Assembly: GCA_965263285.1 (NCBI GenBank)
Contig: CBDHHD010000016.1
Span: 310,001-374,000 of the forward strand
DNA length: 64,000 nucleotides
DNA from: JASGCP01 sp965263285
Lineage (GTDB): Bacteria > Bacteroidota > Bacteroidia > Chitinophagales > Chitinophagaceae
Direction of reading: 5' to 3'
Position numbers and translations under genes: made by a program. A model generated the notes under the pieces. The model saw only the letters and a list, made by a program, of their open reading frames with translations, searched no databases and was not told the origin of the DNA. Positions within the stretch are counted from its first letter, which is position 1, and each line of letters opens with the position of its first letter. Shown piece by piece: positions 46,058 to 56,213 of this stretch.

Positions 46058-49000
46058 CTACATATTTCGTCTATATTTGCCTCCTATATCATATAAAACC
46101 TGCACAATTTGTCCTAATGAACAATGAGGTACAATATGCATCAAAGCATTAAAGACATTCTCCTTTCTTATAACCGTTTGTCTCAACTCTTCCAATAAAG
46201 ATGGGGCAAAAGAAGCATGCCTATTTTTAAATTCTATTACATTTTTAATTTGCTGTCGCTTATCTTCTTCTGTGCTTCTCGTAACAGGAATATGTTCTTT
46301 TTTTATATCCATATTTGCAGATTTCAAAAAAGTATTCACCCCAATAATAGGCAAAATGCCTGATGATTTTTGTGTTTCATAATATAAACTTTCTTCTTGA
46401 ATTTTATTCCGTTGATACATGCGTTCCATACATCCTAATACCCCACCACGATTAGCCATATTTGTAAACTCTTTTAATACAGCCAATTCTACTATATTGG
46501 TTAATTCTTCTATAGCAAAAGAACCTTGCAATACATTCTCAATTTTAGCAGTACCTAACTCTTGCTGAATAATATATTGAATAGCTAATGCCCTTCTCAC
46601 ACTTTCTTCTGTTGGTGTAGTAATAGCCTCATCGTATGCATTGGTATGTAAACTATTACAATGATCATAGATAGCATAAAGCGCTTGAAGACAAGTACGC
46701 ATATCATTAAAATTAATTTCTTGCGCATGTAAACTACGACCTGATGTTTGAATATGATATTTTAATTTTTGACTTCTCTCATTACCATGATATTTGTCTC
46801 TTATTACTTTTGCCCATATACGCCTTGCTACCCTACCTAATACACTATATTCAACATCCATACCATTGCTAAAAAAGAAAGAGAAATTAGGTAAAAAGTC
46901 ATCCAACTGCATCCCTCTACTAAGGTAATATTCTATATATGTAAATCCATTTGCTAAAGTAAATGCTAATTGTGTAATAGGATTAGCACCTGCCTCTGCT
47001 ATATGATAGCCACTTACAGATACGCTATAAAAATTTTTTATTTGATGTGTAATAAAATAAGATTGAACATCTCCCATTAATTGCAAAGCAAATTCAAGAG
47101 AAAAAATACAAGTATTCTGTGCTTGATCTTCTTTTAAAATATCAGCCTGCACAGTACCGCGTACGCGTTTTAATGCTTCTGCTTTAATAGATTGATACAT
47201 GTCAACAGGCAAAACATCCGCCCCACTTAATCCAAGTAATAACAAACCTAACCCTTGATGCCCTTCGGGTAAAGGAGAAGCATAGATAGGAGACATAAAT
47301 TGCATACCATATTTTTCTTTATATGCTATAGCCACTTTATATTCCCACCCTAACTCTTTTATTTTCTTTTCGCATAATTGATCAATAGCTGTATGAAGAA
47401 AAAAAGCCAACATAATGGGAGCAGGTCCATTAATCGTCATACTAACAGAAGTCTTTTCATCACATAAATCAAAACCACTATATAACTTTTTACAATCATC
47501 AATCGTAGCAATGCTTACACCACTATTACCAATCTTACCAAAAATATCTTGTCGCTCTTGAGGATCTTCCCCATATAAAGTAATGCTATCAAAAGCAGTA
47601 CTTAATCGTTTGGCTAACTGCCCCTTAGATACAAGATGAAATCGTTTGTTCGTTTGCTCTGGCGTTCCTTCTCCCGCAAACATGCGTGTGGGCAATTCAT
47701 CTAACCTCTTTGTTTCAAAAACACCTGCTGTAAAAGGAAATCTGCCTGACACATTTTCTTGTAGTTGCCAACGCAAAATATCACCCCAATCTTTGTAAGT
47801 AGGCAAACTTATTTTTTTAATTCTATTATGAGAAAGCGTAGAAAAAGTAAGTGGAATTTCTACTTTCTTATTTCTTACTTCATAAAAAAGTGCATGTTGA
47901 TTATACCTATCACATAACTTGTCCCAATTTAATAATAATAATGCACAAGAAGGATCTAATGGATTATCTTTTTTATATTGTTCATATATATCTAATATTT
48001 TTTTATCATGTGTGATTTTTTTTAATCCTTCTATTTGATAATAAGTAGATGCCATAGCAGACTGCTTTTCTACATACTGATTATAGGTGCGAACAGTATC
48101 AACAATATGATTAAGATAATGAGCACTCCCAATAGGCAACAAAGCATCATTAGATGAAATACCGAATATAACATGATCAGATATTGACCAAGTATGTTTT
48201 ATAGATAAACATGAAGAAAGTAGCTGAAACAACCTATATATTCCTTGATCATTAAAATGATGCGCGCATGTTCCTACAATTGGCAAATCAATAGTAGCCA
48301 TTTGAGGATGATTACGCATATATTGCTTCTTAATATCATACAATGCATCTAATGCTCCCACTTTGTCAAACTTATTTACACATACGATATCTGCATAATC
48401 CAACATATTAATTTTTTCTAATTGAGAAGGCGATCCATATTCAGGTGTCATAACATACATACTAATTGAACAATATGAAACAATAGATGTATCCGCTTGT
48501 CCAATTCCTGCTGTTTCTATAAAAACCATATCAAAATCAAACTCTACACATAAACCAATCACTTCTTGAATAACCTCACTAATTGCTTGATCTTCGTTTC
48601 TTGTAGCTAATGAACGCATATATACATAAGGATGAGGAAGATGATTCATCCTTATACGATCTCCTAATAGCGCCCCGCCCGTTTTCTTTTTAGATGGATC
48701 TATAGAAATGATGGCTATTTTTTTATGTGGGAAACTATGTGTTATATGTCGTATTAATTCATCTGTTACACTACTCTTCCCTGCTCCCCCCGTTCCTGTA
48801 ATGCCAATAATAGGAATAGAAGGTTGAGACAAATGTTTATGAGAAGAGGAAGGCAAATAATGTAATTCTATTTGTGTAATAGCACGAGCTATTTTTCTAC
48901 TATCAAATGCTTTCTTAAAAGATAACGACTGCTTAAAATCAATATCAAAAGGAGTAGGAAAATCGCATAGTTGTAATACTTCTATAATCATGGTATCAAT

Positions 49001-49372
49001 GCCCAATCGCCTCCCATCATCTGGAGAATAGATTCTTGCAATCTGATACCGATGCAACCATTCTATTTCTTCGGACAGAAAAGTACCTCCTCCCCCTCCA
49101 AATATCTTAACATGGCCATATCCATTAGATAATAATAATTGATGCAAATAAGTAAAAAACTCAATATGTCCACCTTGATATGAAGTAATAGCAACCCCTT
49201 GTACATCTTCTTCTATAACAGCTTCTAAAATTTCTTGCACCGAGCGATTATGTCCTAAATGAATCACTTCCGCCCCTTTCTCTTGCATTTTTCGGCGCAT
49301 CATATTAATAGAGGCATCATGCCCATCAAACAATGCTGTTGCAGTAATAATTCTTATCTTATTTTTAAACAT
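46058..49372 (-). CDS. icmF: Fused isobutyryl-CoA mutase IcmF
   Basis: About 1104 residues, the usual IcmF length and order. The N-terminal cobalamin-binding domain has ATALFDGHDASINMMRRKMQ (His as lower Co ligand) and AEVIHLGHNRSVQEI. A MeaB-like G-protein chaperone follows (GITGTGGAGKSSVTDELI Walker A, FIETAGIGQADTSI, VNKFDKVGALD). The C-terminal TIM-barrel mutase domain has RFPFTAGVFETKRLDELPTR, MTINGPAPIMLAFFL and SVSGYHIAEAGANP. It interconverts isobutyryl- and n-butyryl-CoA using adenosylcobalamin. The start 49372 (MFKNKIRIITATALF) fits a TATATTTG box at 49385-49392; the start at 49387 overlaps that box. The organism must import or make B12. Confidence 0.95.
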   Translation of the reverse strand: MFKNKIRIITATALFDGHDASINMMRRKMQEKGAEVIHLGHNRSVQEILEAVIEEDVQGVAITSYQGGHIEFFTYLHQLLLSNGYGHVKIFGGGGGTFLSEEIEWLHRYQIARIYSPDDGRRLGIDTMIIEVLQLCDFPTPFDIDFKQSLSFKKAFDSRKIARAITQIELHYLPSSSHKHLSQPSIPIIGITGTGGAGKSSVTDELIRHITHSFPHKKIAIISIDPSKKKTGGALLGDRIRMNHLPHPYVYMRSLATRNEDQAISEVIQEVIGLCVEFDFDMVFIETAGIGQADTSIVSYCSISMYVMTPEYGSPSQLEKINMLDYADIVCVNKFDKVGALDALYDIKKQYMRNHPQMATIDLPIVGTCAHHFNDQGIYRLFQLLSSCLSIKHTWSISDHVIFGISSNDALLPIGSAHYLNHIVDTVRTYNQYVEKQSAMASTYYQIEGLKKITHDKKILDIYEQYKKDNPLDPSCALLLLNWDKLCDRYNQHALFYEVRNKKVEIPLTFSTLSHNRIKKISLPTYKDWGDILRWQLQENVSGRFPFTAGVFETKRLDELPTRMFAGEGTPEQTNKRFHLVSKGQLAKRLSTAFDSITLYGEDPQERQDIFGKIGNSGVSIATIDDCKKLYSGFDLCDEKTSVSMTINGPAPIMLAFFLHTAIDQLCEKKIKELGWEYKVAIAYKEKYGMQFMSPIYASPLPEGHQGLGLLLLGLSGADVLPVDMYQSIKAEALKRVRGTVQADILKEDQAQNTCIFSLEFALQLMGDVQSYFITHQIKNFYSVSVSGYHIAEAGANPITQLAFTLANGFTYIEYYLSRGMQLDDFLPNFSFFFSNGMDVEYSVLGRVARRIWAKVIRDKYHGNERSQKLKYHIQTSGRSLHAQEINFNDMRTCLQALYAIYDHCNSLHTNAYDEAITTPTEESVRRALAIQYIIQQELGTAKIENVLQGSFAIEELTNIVELAVLKEFTNMANRGGVLGCMERMYQRNKIQEESLYYETQKSSGILPIIGVNTFLKSANMDIKKEHIPVTRSTEEDKRQQIKNVIEFKNRHASFAPSLLEELRQTVIRKENVFNALMHIVPHCSLGQIVQVLYDIGGKYRRNM

Positions 49373-49384
49373 ACCTATTGAGTA

Positions 49385-49392
49385 CAAATATA
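49385..49392 (-). promoter_or_regulatory. Putative -7 box (TATATTTG) of icmF
   Basis: Matches TAnnTTTG on the minus strand, 12 nt before the ATG at 49372. It decides against the upstream in-frame start. Confidence 0.5.
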
Positions 49393-49412
49393 GTTAAAAT
49401 CAGTATTGATTC

Positions 49413-49706
49413 GGCTAAATCTTTTCTTTGAGTTGCTGGGGGGGGTATTTGTGTTTTTTGTAATTACTCATGTATAGATTCATCATTTATTTTTTATATC
49501 CTTTTCTTTCTTTTGTCTTGATACAAAAGAAAGAAACAAAGAAAAAATCAAGCCTGCAGATAAAGAGCTACAAAACTACGGCTTGCTACGCTAGCAAGAA
49601 TGAAGGGGAGGCGGTGAGGGCAGTCCTCATCAGATATTTCCTATTATTTCCATGTTTATATTTATTTAATAATCCATGCTTCCAGCACCTCAAAAAAAGA
49701 CATCTA
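49413..49706. mobile_element. Family A repeat, internally deleted copy
   Basis: The left end is GGCTAAATCTTTTCTTTGAG followed by a run of eight G. The CTTTCTTTTGTCTTGATAC hairpin and CGCTAGC segment are present. The copy then jumps from GGCGGTGAGGG directly to GCAGTCCTCATCAGATATTT, losing the long GAATCGTTATGATGAGC hairpin. The right end AGCACCTCAAAAAAAGACAT is altered. Confidence 0.8.
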
Positions 49707-49741
49707 AAAGCGATTAGATAAAAAAACAAATAAAAATTACC

Positions 49742-49749
49742 TATTTTTG
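49742..49749 (+). promoter_or_regulatory. Putative -7 box (TATTTTTG) of acyl-CoA synthetase gene
   Basis: TATTTTTG, 36 nt before the ATG at 49786. The family A copy ends about 35 bp upstream of it. Confidence 0.45.
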
Positions 49750-49785
49750 TTTTACTAATACAATTACACATATTAAAAAAAAATT

Positions 49786-51606
49786 ATGAGCATAATAGTC
49801 CCTCCCTATAGGTTATTTGATTGCATACAATGTCAAAAGGAATTAGGAGAAATTCCCAATGCATTAAATGCCAAGCGAAATAAAAAGTGGGAAGCATTTA
49901 GTACAAAAGAAATAGCGCTATATAGCTTAGAAATAGCTGCTGGATTATTGTCTTGTGTTGATATTAAATTTGTAGAAGGCAATGAGGAAGAAACAACAAA
50001 AATAGCTATTATTAGTAGCAGTTGTCCAGAGTGGATGATTATTGATATGGCAGTACAACAAACAGGAGCCATTTTAGTTCCTCTTTATCCTACTACTAAT
50101 CCATTAGAAATTGTACATATATTAAATGAAGCAGAAGTAAAAGCAATTTTTGTAGGAAGTGAAGAATTATATAAAACAATAGAGGCACTCAAACCACAAT
50201 TACCTTCTTTACAATATATATATATCATTTCACCACATCCTACACTCCCTAACTTACAAATATTAAAACAACAATCAAATGCACAACTCATTGAGGAAGT
50301 TAAAAAAATAACAAAAAGAATTTCGCCTCATCATGTGGTAACAATGATCTACACATCTGGTACAACAGGACTACCCAAAGGAGTAGTACTTACACATCAA
50401 AATATTATATCAAGCATTTTTCTATGTAAAGACTTTGTACCTATGAAAACCCAATTAGGTATTCGCACACTCAGCTTCTTGCCCTTAAATCACATCTTTG
50501 AAAAAACAATTTCATATGTTTACTTATTTAGTGGCTTTCAAATTTATTATGCCGAATCCTTAGATACAATTGCTCATAACCTACAAGAAGTAAAACCTCA
50601 CTATTTTACAACAGTACCTAGGCTTTTAGAAAAAATATATGAAAAAATAATAGCCAAAGGCAACGCACTAACCGGCATAAAAAGAAAATTATTTTTTTGG
50701 AGTCTATCTCTAGCCAATCAATTTGATTATATTGAAAAAAAGAAATGTAACTATCAATTACAATTATGGATTGCAAGAAAATTAGTTTTTAGTAAATGGC
50801 AAGCTGCATTAGGAGGAGAAATTAAAGCCATTATTGTAGGGGGTGCCGCTGCTCCTGAAAAAATATTACATATTTTTGGAGGTGCGGGTATTCGTATTAT
50901 AGAAGGATATGGACCTACTGAAAACAGCCCCGTAATTACAGCCAATAGATTATTGCCTAAACAAAATATGATAGGCTCCGTAGGTCTGCCATTAGCGGGT
51001 ATTGAAGTAAAATTAGCTGATGATGGAGAGATATGCGTAAAAGGGAGTACAGTTATGAAAGGATACTATAAAAAACCCGAACTAACAAAAGCATGTATTA
51101 TTGACGGATGGTATCATACAGATGATCTAGGGCAATGGATAGAAAAGAATGAGAATAAATTTTTAAAAATTATAGGCAGAAAGAAAGAATTATTTAAAAC
51201 AAGTGGAGGAAAATTTGTTGCACCAGTAGCGATAGAAAATAAATTTAAATTAAATATGTATGTAAACCAAATTATGATTGTAGGGGAAAATAGAAAATTT
51301 GTAATAGCACTCATTGTTCCTAACTTTATTAATCTAATAGAATGGTTGAAAAAAAATAACATCTCCTTTAACGATAGTACAGAAGATCTCAAAAAAATAA
51401 TACAATTACCTATTGTTTTATCATTATTTGATAATATAATTAAATCAGTAAATACTAACCTTAATCATGTAGAACAAATTAAAAAATTTACATTACTTTT
51501 AAATGAGTGGACAATAGAAAAAAACGAGATTACTCCTAAATTAAGTATGAAAAGAAAAATTATTGAAAATAATTATAAAACTAATATTGAAGCATTATAC
51601 GAATAA
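49786..51606 (+). CDS. Long-chain fatty acid-CoA ligase (AMP-dependent synthetase)
   Basis: 606 residues of the ANL superfamily; it activates fatty acids to acyl-CoA through an acyl-adenylate. The P-loop motif is TMIYTSGTTGLPKGVVLTHQ. RTLSFLPLNHIFEKTISYVY, the adenylate motif IIEGYGPTENSPVITANRLL and the hinge region GWYHTDDLGQW with IIGRKKELFKTSGGKFVAP, which contains the catalytic Lys, are all present. The length and YxxGYGxTE-like layout match Bacteroidota long-chain acyl-CoA synthetases. It may supply acyl-CoA for lipid synthesis or degradation. Monocistronic. Confidence 0.93.
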   Translation: MSIIVPPYRLFDCIQCQKELGEIPNALNAKRNKKWEAFSTKEIALYSLEIAAGLLSCVDIKFVEGNEEETTKIAIISSSCPEWMIIDMAVQQTGAILVPLYPTTNPLEIVHILNEAEVKAIFVGSEELYKTIEALKPQLPSLQYIYIISPHPTLPNLQILKQQSNAQLIEEVKKITKRISPHHVVTMIYTSGTTGLPKGVVLTHQNIISSIFLCKDFVPMKTQLGIRTLSFLPLNHIFEKTISYVYLFSGFQIYYAESLDTIAHNLQEVKPHYFTTVPRLLEKIYEKIIAKGNALTGIKRKLFFWSLSLANQFDYIEKKKCNYQLQLWIARKLVFSKWQAALGGEIKAIIVGGAAAPEKILHIFGGAGIRIIEGYGPTENSPVITANRLLPKQNMIGSVGLPLAGIEVKLADDGEICVKGSTVMKGYYKKPELTKACIIDGWYHTDDLGQWIEKNENKFLKIIGRKKELFKTSGGKFVAPVAIENKFKLNMYVNQIMIVGENRKFVIALIVPNFINLIEWLKKNNISFNDSTEDLKKIIQLPIVLSLFDNIIKSVNTNLNHVEQIKKFTLLLNEWTIEKNEITPKLSMKRKIIENNYKTNIEALYE

Positions 51607-51725
51607 GTATGTAATTAATTTTCGGCTAACCCTTATGCTATAATGAGCATCTTTCTCGCCAATAAGTATTGCGTGAATAAGCAGTGTATAAGAATACATT
51701 TCCTAAGAAATTTAAATAAAAAAAT

Positions 51726-51880
51726 GGTATAACGACTTTTTTAGTGATCAGGTATTAAAATACACCTTTTTTATGAATTTGATTTATTTTTTTTAAGGCA
51801 AGTTGTATTAATAAAAATAGAAAATAGTCTATATGGTGTTATTTTTACTAAAAATATTTTTATTATTACAAAAAACACAA
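51726..51880. repeat. Family B repeat, 3'-truncated, joined to family A end
   Basis: It starts GGTATAACGACTTTTTTAGTG and follows family B for about 155 bp (TTAAGGCAAGTTGTATTAAT, GAAAATAGTCTATATGGTG). It then joins CAAAAAACACAAATACCCCC and GGGCACCTCAACAAATGATT, an inverted family A end. It fills the gap after the acyl-CoA synthetase gene. Confidence 0.75.
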
Positions 51881-51933
51881 ATACCCCCGGGCACCTCAAC
51901 AAATGATTTAGCTTAATTTTTTACTACATTAAA

Positions 51934-52539
51934 TTATATATCAGGTCTTAGTTCAATAATAAAATTCTCATAATTTACCCCCTTTTGAAAAGGCACCCAC
52001 TCGTTATTTAAGCTACCAAATATATTTATTGTTGTTGATAGTTCATAAAAATATTTATTCAAATACATTTGGTTTAAACGAATTCTACTTTTTGTAGTAG
52101 CGTCAAAAAATACGACTGCTTCAGGATGACAAAAACAAAAATCTAAAAAAGCAATAGATAACGCATACATTATTTTTTCCACATCACCATTAACTGATTT
52201 AATGAAAAATTCTGTTTTAAAAGTATTTTGTTCTGGTATAAAGTTTCTATCTCCATAATCTAACTTATAAAAAACTCTTCCCTCAACAGGCTCCATTTGC
52301 AATTTATAAAAACCTATCTCTTTTTCTATGCACCCTTTATGACCTATGCTTGTAAATCTATAAAAAGTATTTTTGTTAGGTATTACAAAATGTACCTTCA
52401 TAGGATATGCGCTTACAATAGTATATTCTGGCAAAATATGAGCCAAAGAAGAAATATCTACTTCCTCTACTATGAAATCTTCTTCGCGAATAGGCTCATC
52501 TTTTGTTGTATCAAATTGATATATATCATTAGATGTCAT
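51934..52539 (-). CDS. DUF6934-like protein
   Basis: A 201-residue soluble protein. The C-terminal half has NGDVEKIMYALSIAFLDFCF, then HPEAVVFFDATTKSRIRLNQ and EWVPFQKGVNYENFIIEL. This is the layout of the DUF6934 family of Bacteroidota (GDxxKVLATV, PxAxVFxxGST, ARTRLYxM, EWxxFxKGxxYExF). Function is unknown; such genes often sit in variable genomic regions. It has a longer acidic N-terminus than I remember for the family. It is isolated between a repeat and the sprE-like gene. Confidence 0.6.
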   Translation of the reverse strand: MTSNDIYQFDTTKDEPIREEDFIVEEVDISSLAHILPEYTIVSAYPMKVHFVIPNKNTFYRFTSIGHKGCIEKEIGFYKLQMEPVEGRVFYKLDYGDRNFIPEQNTFKTEFFIKSVNGDVEKIMYALSIAFLDFCFCHPEAVVFFDATTKSRIRLNQMYLNKYFYELSTTINIFGSLNNEWVPFQKGVNYENFIIELRPDI

Positions 52540-52630
52540 ATTAAATAAGATTAATTAATTATAGGCAACATACAAATATATAAAAAAATGTAATCTTCCA
52601 TATTTTCAAAACAGCTTATAACCCAAATCA

Positions 52631-55600
52631 TTAGTTGCCATTTAATGCTTTTTGAACAAGTAAATAATTAGAAATATGTCGTGTTTGCAATAACAACTGC
52701 ACATCCGGCTTACTAATAAAAAACATTTGATATTGTTGTGGATCAATCCATGGTATAATACTATTTTTCATCAATGGATTTATTTGTTTAATAAATCTTT
52801 TTGCATCCATTCCATCGCGAAAAGATTCAATAGTTAAGATAGCCGTATCACTATTCAATGAATATACATGAATTTGATAAGAAGATTGTAAGGTATTACT
52901 CATATATCTATCAACAGCATTCTTACTTTCTTTTAAAAAAGTAGGATCTAAATTTTTAAACATAATAGCCACACACTGCGTATCATATATATTAAAAGTA
53001 TATTCTTGAGGGATATGAACAAACAAAGCCAAAGAATCTGATATCCTTTTCACTCTTTGTTGCCAATATGCCATATCAACAGAAAAAATTGTTGCGTCTT
53101 TAGAAATAAATGTAGCTTTAAGCGAATCATTATTAGATAAAGTAGTGTCAATTTTAAATGAGAATATTTCTGGCAATGCTTTATTAAGTAACTGCTTATA
53201 CATTTCTATTTCTTTTGACTCTTTTAATACTTTCAAATTTTCTTTGCTTAATAATACAAATTCGTATTTGCTACGATCTAACCAAGAAAAAGAAGTGGCT
53301 GGAATATTATTTCGCATCTTTACAAGAAAGGCAAGGGCCTCTGCATAGGAGCGGAAGGTAGATACTACTACAACACTATTTTGCTTATTAATTGTATCAA
53401 GATTCACTTTAAACGATCTAAATATAAATTGATTGCGGGTATAAATATCAACAGCATTTCGTACTTCGTTTTGATAAACAGGGTCTACCTTTTTTAAGAT
53501 AACCCCGACTAAGGTGTTGTCGGCAGGTATATATTTAAATGGACCTATTATTACAGTAGGCAATGCATTAGCTACGGTAGATTTATTTTTTTGATTTAAT
53601 AAATCTATAGCACTTTTAATTGTATTAACAGAATCAACTTGATTAACCACTACTTCAGGCTGATATAAATCTGGTAAGCGTCTTACCACATACTCATCTT
53701 TTATAATAACTGTACTATCAAGATATTGAATAATTCGTTGCTTATTTTTTAATACAACTATCGTATTTTTTGCTATATCAGCAATAGGAGATATAGAGTA
53801 AGTTCGAATAATTTTTTTACATTGCTCTATTGCTAAAGAATCCATATTTGTATGAATCAAATACAATGCTTTTACATATAACAACCGGGGAGACCAATAA
53901 TTACTATGAGTAAAAGTAGAATCTAGCGCATGCGCTTCTACCAACGCCGTATCAAAATAACCCTCTATAAAATGAGTATATACCTTTTGGTATGCATCAT
54001 TCAGCACAGTTTGAGGCGGTGCAATTTGATGCAAGGCTATACGAAGTTGCGTAGTAAAAGAATCATTAGGATACGATGTAAAAAGCTTACTTTTTATGTA
54101 TAACAACTCGGTAACATGTGGCTGTGATGATTGTCGATATAAATAATAAAGCGAAAACAATGCCTGCGGCACATATTTACTTGTATCAAATCTATTAACA
54201 AGCTCTTTGAAATAATGAATGGCTTGTGGATAATCTTCTATTGCATTCATAAATACATTACCATTACCCAAAAGAGATGTTGCAATTGCTTGATATACTT
54301 TTGTCTTCTTGTCGGACGTAGTAGGCAATTGATCTATAAGAGAAGCAAAAGTTACTTTAGGCACATCGGCCTTAACCCCATTAATGTTATTACTAAAATT
54401 ATTTACATTAGCTTGTGCTAAAAAGTTATTAGTCGTGCGTGATTGAATAGCCCAGAAATTATTATTTGATATATTTCCCCAAGTGTTATTAAACTGAACA
54501 AGCCCATTCTTTTTTAAGTTATCATTATTAAAATAGAAAGAAGCAACCCCGCCGCTATTATCATTATTTAGCAAAGCATTGTTATTGTCATTCGTATTAT
54601 TACTATACAGAAGATTTTGTTGCTCATCATCTTCTGTTGCTTCTTGTTTTAATTTTTTACGCATAGCCTTTAATGCAATACGAACCAATGAATCTCTTTC
54701 TCTTATAGGCATCTCTGCTAATGCGAGTAAGCTATCTTCTGATTGAATTATTTGATTATTGGTTACTACTATATGTAAATTTTTTTTTCTGACAACAATA
54801 CGATCTTTTTCTACATTATTAGCAATGCCATTCAATGGAATACTATCATAATATAAGGCTGCTTTGGTATAATCTTGTCTATTATAATAATCATCTGCAA
54901 TATTTGTATAAGTTAGCACCTTTTGTATAGGGTTCATAGCTGTACTATACCTTGCACTTAAAAATAGATATTGCATCTTACTATCATCATCTCCCATTTC
55001 TTTTGACAATTGAGCCATTGTATAGTAGATAATATCTCTGTATCTTTTATTTCTTTCTTTTCTTGCCAATTTTTGTAATTGAACGAGATTATCTTGTATA
55101 TATTGGGTTCCTGTTTTACTGCTATCAATAATCTTTAGCAATCCAAGTCGAGCATAGATCTCCATATAGATATTATTTGTATGCGTAATAGCTTTTTTAT
55201 AATATAAAGATGCCTGATTAGGCATAAGACCCAATACAGACAGCTGCGCAATAAGATAATTCCATCTTGCTTTTTCGTATACTCCATGAGCTTGAGGCAG
55301 TGCCAATATAAGATAATGAGCTGCATCAGCATAATTTTTAGTTAAATAGTTATAATAAGCAAGCATCTCATTTAAAAAAGGGTATAACCTCTTAGGAAAA
55401 TAAATATCATTTTGTAAGAGTTGTAATAAGGCACCAGCCCTTGATAAGTCAGCCATTTCTAAATAACTCCGTACAATCCAAAGAAAGCTCTCGTTTCGTG
55501 CAGGAGGAAGTCTCCCATACAACCATCTATATTTTTGTTTTGACTCATTCGTTGAAATAGAGAACTGTCCTTTATTTTTACTTACATTGCTCCCAATAGG

Positions 55601-56122
55601 AATATCATATCCTTGACTTTTAGGCGCAAAAGCATAATTAACATATTGAAAGTTTTGCAATGCCGTATCCACTTGATTTTTATACAAAAATGTTCTTCCA
55701 TATAAAAGATACATTTTGTCAGTCCAATCACTTCTTAAATCATGCAAAAGAATTCCACTTGTACAAATATAAGCCACAGAATCCCAATCTGATTTATACT
55801 TAGCCGTTTGCTTAAGTGTATAATTATAAAAAGGTAATAAATTAGTAAAAGTATCCACCCATTGGTCTTTTACTTTCGCTAAAATACCATTCATATCTTC
55901 TTTAGCATAAAAATAATAGTTATAATGAATAAAATTATTTTGAAAAAATCTGCGAATCAAAGTGAATTTTTTTTTAGCTAGTCTTTCTGATGGCAATAAG
56001 CGTTTAGCATAATTTTTAGATTTATATTTACTTAAATCTAAAATAGTAAATTGTTGCGCATGTACAAAAGATATTATACCAAGCAATAAGCCTAACAATA
56101 AAGTAAGTCTTTTATACAACAT
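52631..56122 (-). CDS. sprE: SprE/PorW-like TPR protein (type IX secretion / gliding)
   Basis: 1163 residues with a signal peptide (MLYKRLTLLLGLLLGIISFV, ending HAQ). Many degenerate TPR helices follow (SEQ parts ALLQLLQNDIYFPKRLYPFL, ALPQAHGVYEKARWNYLIAQ, YPQAIHYFKELVNRFDTSKY). An Asn-rich linker (NTNDNNNALLNNDNSGG) lies in the middle. The C-terminus has two related domains of about 150 residues: VGVILKKVDPVYQNEVRNAV ... FRSYAEALAFLVKM and VAIMFKNLDPTFLKESKNAV ... FRDGMDAKRFIKQI. Size, TPRs and position upstream of an M23-like and AtpZ gene fit SprE/PorW, an accessory lipoprotein of type IX secretion, though no lipobox Cys is seen here. Confidence 0.75.
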   Translation of the reverse strand: MLYKRLTLLLGLLLGIISFVHAQQFTILDLSKYKSKNYAKRLLPSERLAKKKFTLIRRFFQNNFIHYNYYFYAKEDMNGILAKVKDQWVDTFTNLLPFYNYTLKQTAKYKSDWDSVAYICTSGILLHDLRSDWTDKMYLLYGRTFLYKNQVDTALQNFQYVNYAFAPKSQGYDIPIGSNVSKNKGQFSISTNESKQKYRWLYGRLPPARNESFLWIVRSYLEMADLSRAGALLQLLQNDIYFPKRLYPFLNEMLAYYNYLTKNYADAAHYLILALPQAHGVYEKARWNYLIAQLSVLGLMPNQASLYYKKAITHTNNIYMEIYARLGLLKIIDSSKTGTQYIQDNLVQLQKLARKERNKRYRDIIYYTMAQLSKEMGDDDSKMQYLFLSARYSTAMNPIQKVLTYTNIADDYYNRQDYTKAALYYDSIPLNGIANNVEKDRIVVRKKNLHIVVTNNQIIQSEDSLLALAEMPIRERDSLVRIALKAMRKKLKQEATEDDEQQNLLYSNNTNDNNNALLNNDNSGGVASFYFNNDNLKKNGLVQFNNTWGNISNNNFWAIQSRTTNNFLAQANVNNFSNNINGVKADVPKVTFASLIDQLPTTSDKKTKVYQAIATSLLGNGNVFMNAIEDYPQAIHYFKELVNRFDTSKYVPQALFSLYYLYRQSSQPHVTELLYIKSKLFTSYPNDSFTTQLRIALHQIAPPQTVLNDAYQKVYTHFIEGYFDTALVEAHALDSTFTHSNYWSPRLLYVKALYLIHTNMDSLAIEQCKKIIRTYSISPIADIAKNTIVVLKNKQRIIQYLDSTVIIKDEYVVRRLPDLYQPEVVVNQVDSVNTIKSAIDLLNQKNKSTVANALPTVIIGPFKYIPADNTLVGVILKKVDPVYQNEVRNAVDIYTRNQFIFRSFKVNLDTINKQNSVVVVSTFRSYAEALAFLVKMRNNIPATSFSWLDRSKYEFVLLSKENLKVLKESKEIEMYKQLLNKALPEIFSFKIDTTLSNNDSLKATFISKDATIFSVDMAYWQQRVKRISDSLALFVHIPQEYTFNIYDTQCVAIMFKNLDPTFLKESKNAVDRYMSNTLQSSYQIHVYSLNSDTAILTIESFRDGMDAKRFIKQINPLMKNSIIPWIDPQQYQMFFISKPDVQLLLQTRHISNYLLVQKALNGN

Positions 56123-56192
56123 AATTAAAAATAAAACTTTAACACAAAAATAAAGAATTAGAATAGTGTAGGAATAAATAAAATAATCTCAT

Positions 56193-56200
56193 TACCTTTG
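56193..56200 (+). promoter_or_regulatory. Putative -7 box (TACCTTTG) of the 56214 operon
   Basis: TACCTTTG matches TAnnTTTG, 13 nt before the ATG at 56214. It lies in the divergent gap of about 90 bp to the sprE-like gene. Confidence 0.45.
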
Positions 56201-56213
56201 CGCAATCGTTTGT

